A stretch of 64,000 nt of DNA from Mytilisepta virgata (taxonomy: Eukaryota > Mollusca > Bivalvia > Mytilida > Mytilidae): assembly GCA_028015205.1 (NCBI GenBank), contig CM051511.1:6448001-6512000 (forward strand), given 5' to 3'. Position 1 is the stretch's first letter. Each line of letters begins with the position of its first letter. Position numbers and translations under genes: made by a program. Shown in pieces: positions 63,801-64,000 of the stretch. Below the pieces are notes generated by a model, which was given only the letters and a program-made list of their open reading frames with translations, was not told where the DNA came from and did no database searches.

Positions 63801-64000
63801 TACAGTATAGAAAAATCAAACGTTTTTATGCTATTACAATAGGTAAGGTCACTAGAAGAGAGATATTGCTAAGTCTTTAGAATGTTTTAGAATCCACGTC
63901 TTATTCACACCACTAGTTGAGTATGCTTTATCACACTCTGTTAACTTCTCTACACTCTTTAATTCCTTTTCAATTAATTCAATATTGTTTATGTGTATTA
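60831..64000. other. Window end, no supported gene
   Basis: AT-rich, with short frames that show no domain (for example 61840-62148, 62999-63379, 63461-63727). Position 62500-62545 has the CTTCGGAAGGGTAAGCATGC tail of the 7350/49480 repeat family. Confidence 0.5.

Overview
This window looks like nuclear DNA of a bivalve mollusc, most likely a mussel-like species. It is strongly AT-rich. Genes are spliced with GT..AG introns. Intergenic and intronic space is packed with repeats of the kind described in bivalves: tRNA-headed SINEs, 'pearl'-like elements with a core of roughly 125-180 bp tandem units and ACGG/ACGA-type microsatellites, and foldback elements. The species call is inference from repeat style.

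Two host genes are well supported and converge. (1) On the + strand, 9067-10261 is the main coding exon of a C2H2 zinc-finger transcription factor. It has five N-terminal fingers, a long low-complexity linker with a sumoylation-type motif, and a C-terminal finger pair that resembles the Ikaros/Hunchback dimerisation fingers. (2) On the - strand, 48141 down to 14564 holds a complete neprilysin-like M13 zinc metallopeptidase. I reconstructed it from 21 coding exons whose splice phases all agree (2220 nt, 739 aa plus stop). It has the type II membrane anchor, NAYY, HEITH, GENIAD, the late catalytic His and a C-terminal CSVW. Its 33.6 kb span is almost all intron.

Layout: 1-5233 AT-rich DNA with a pogo-like MITE and a 2.8 kb foldback element that carries a nested insertion and a SINE; 5940-8800 two blocks of ~145 bp degenerate tandem repeats; 9067-10261 the zinc-finger gene; 10262-14563 the gap between the convergent genes; 14564-48151 the M13 gene, with introns holding pearl-like elements, MITEs, a large palindrome, a 381 bp tandem array and a SINE with perfect target duplication; 48190-49790 upstream of M13 exon 1, holding an inverted relative of the 381 bp array, an old SINE and a diverged duplicate of exon 1; 52266-53625 a composite repeat with a second SINE family nested in it; 54590-54895 a ~38 bp minisatellite; 56643-56970 a TTA-flanked MITE; 57387-59973 a Tc1-type transposon with recognisable terminal repeats, interrupted near its N-terminus by a 1036 bp insert that carries a palindrome and a possible first coding exon of its own; 60180-60830 a candidate short spliced transcript; 61000-64000 little recognisable.

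The two host genes show no functional link. The most interesting items are the nested 1036 bp insert in the Tc1 element, the duplicated M13 exon 1 with a destroyed splice donor, the inverted 381 bp arrays that stop at the same base, and the 3' tail shared by two different SINE families.
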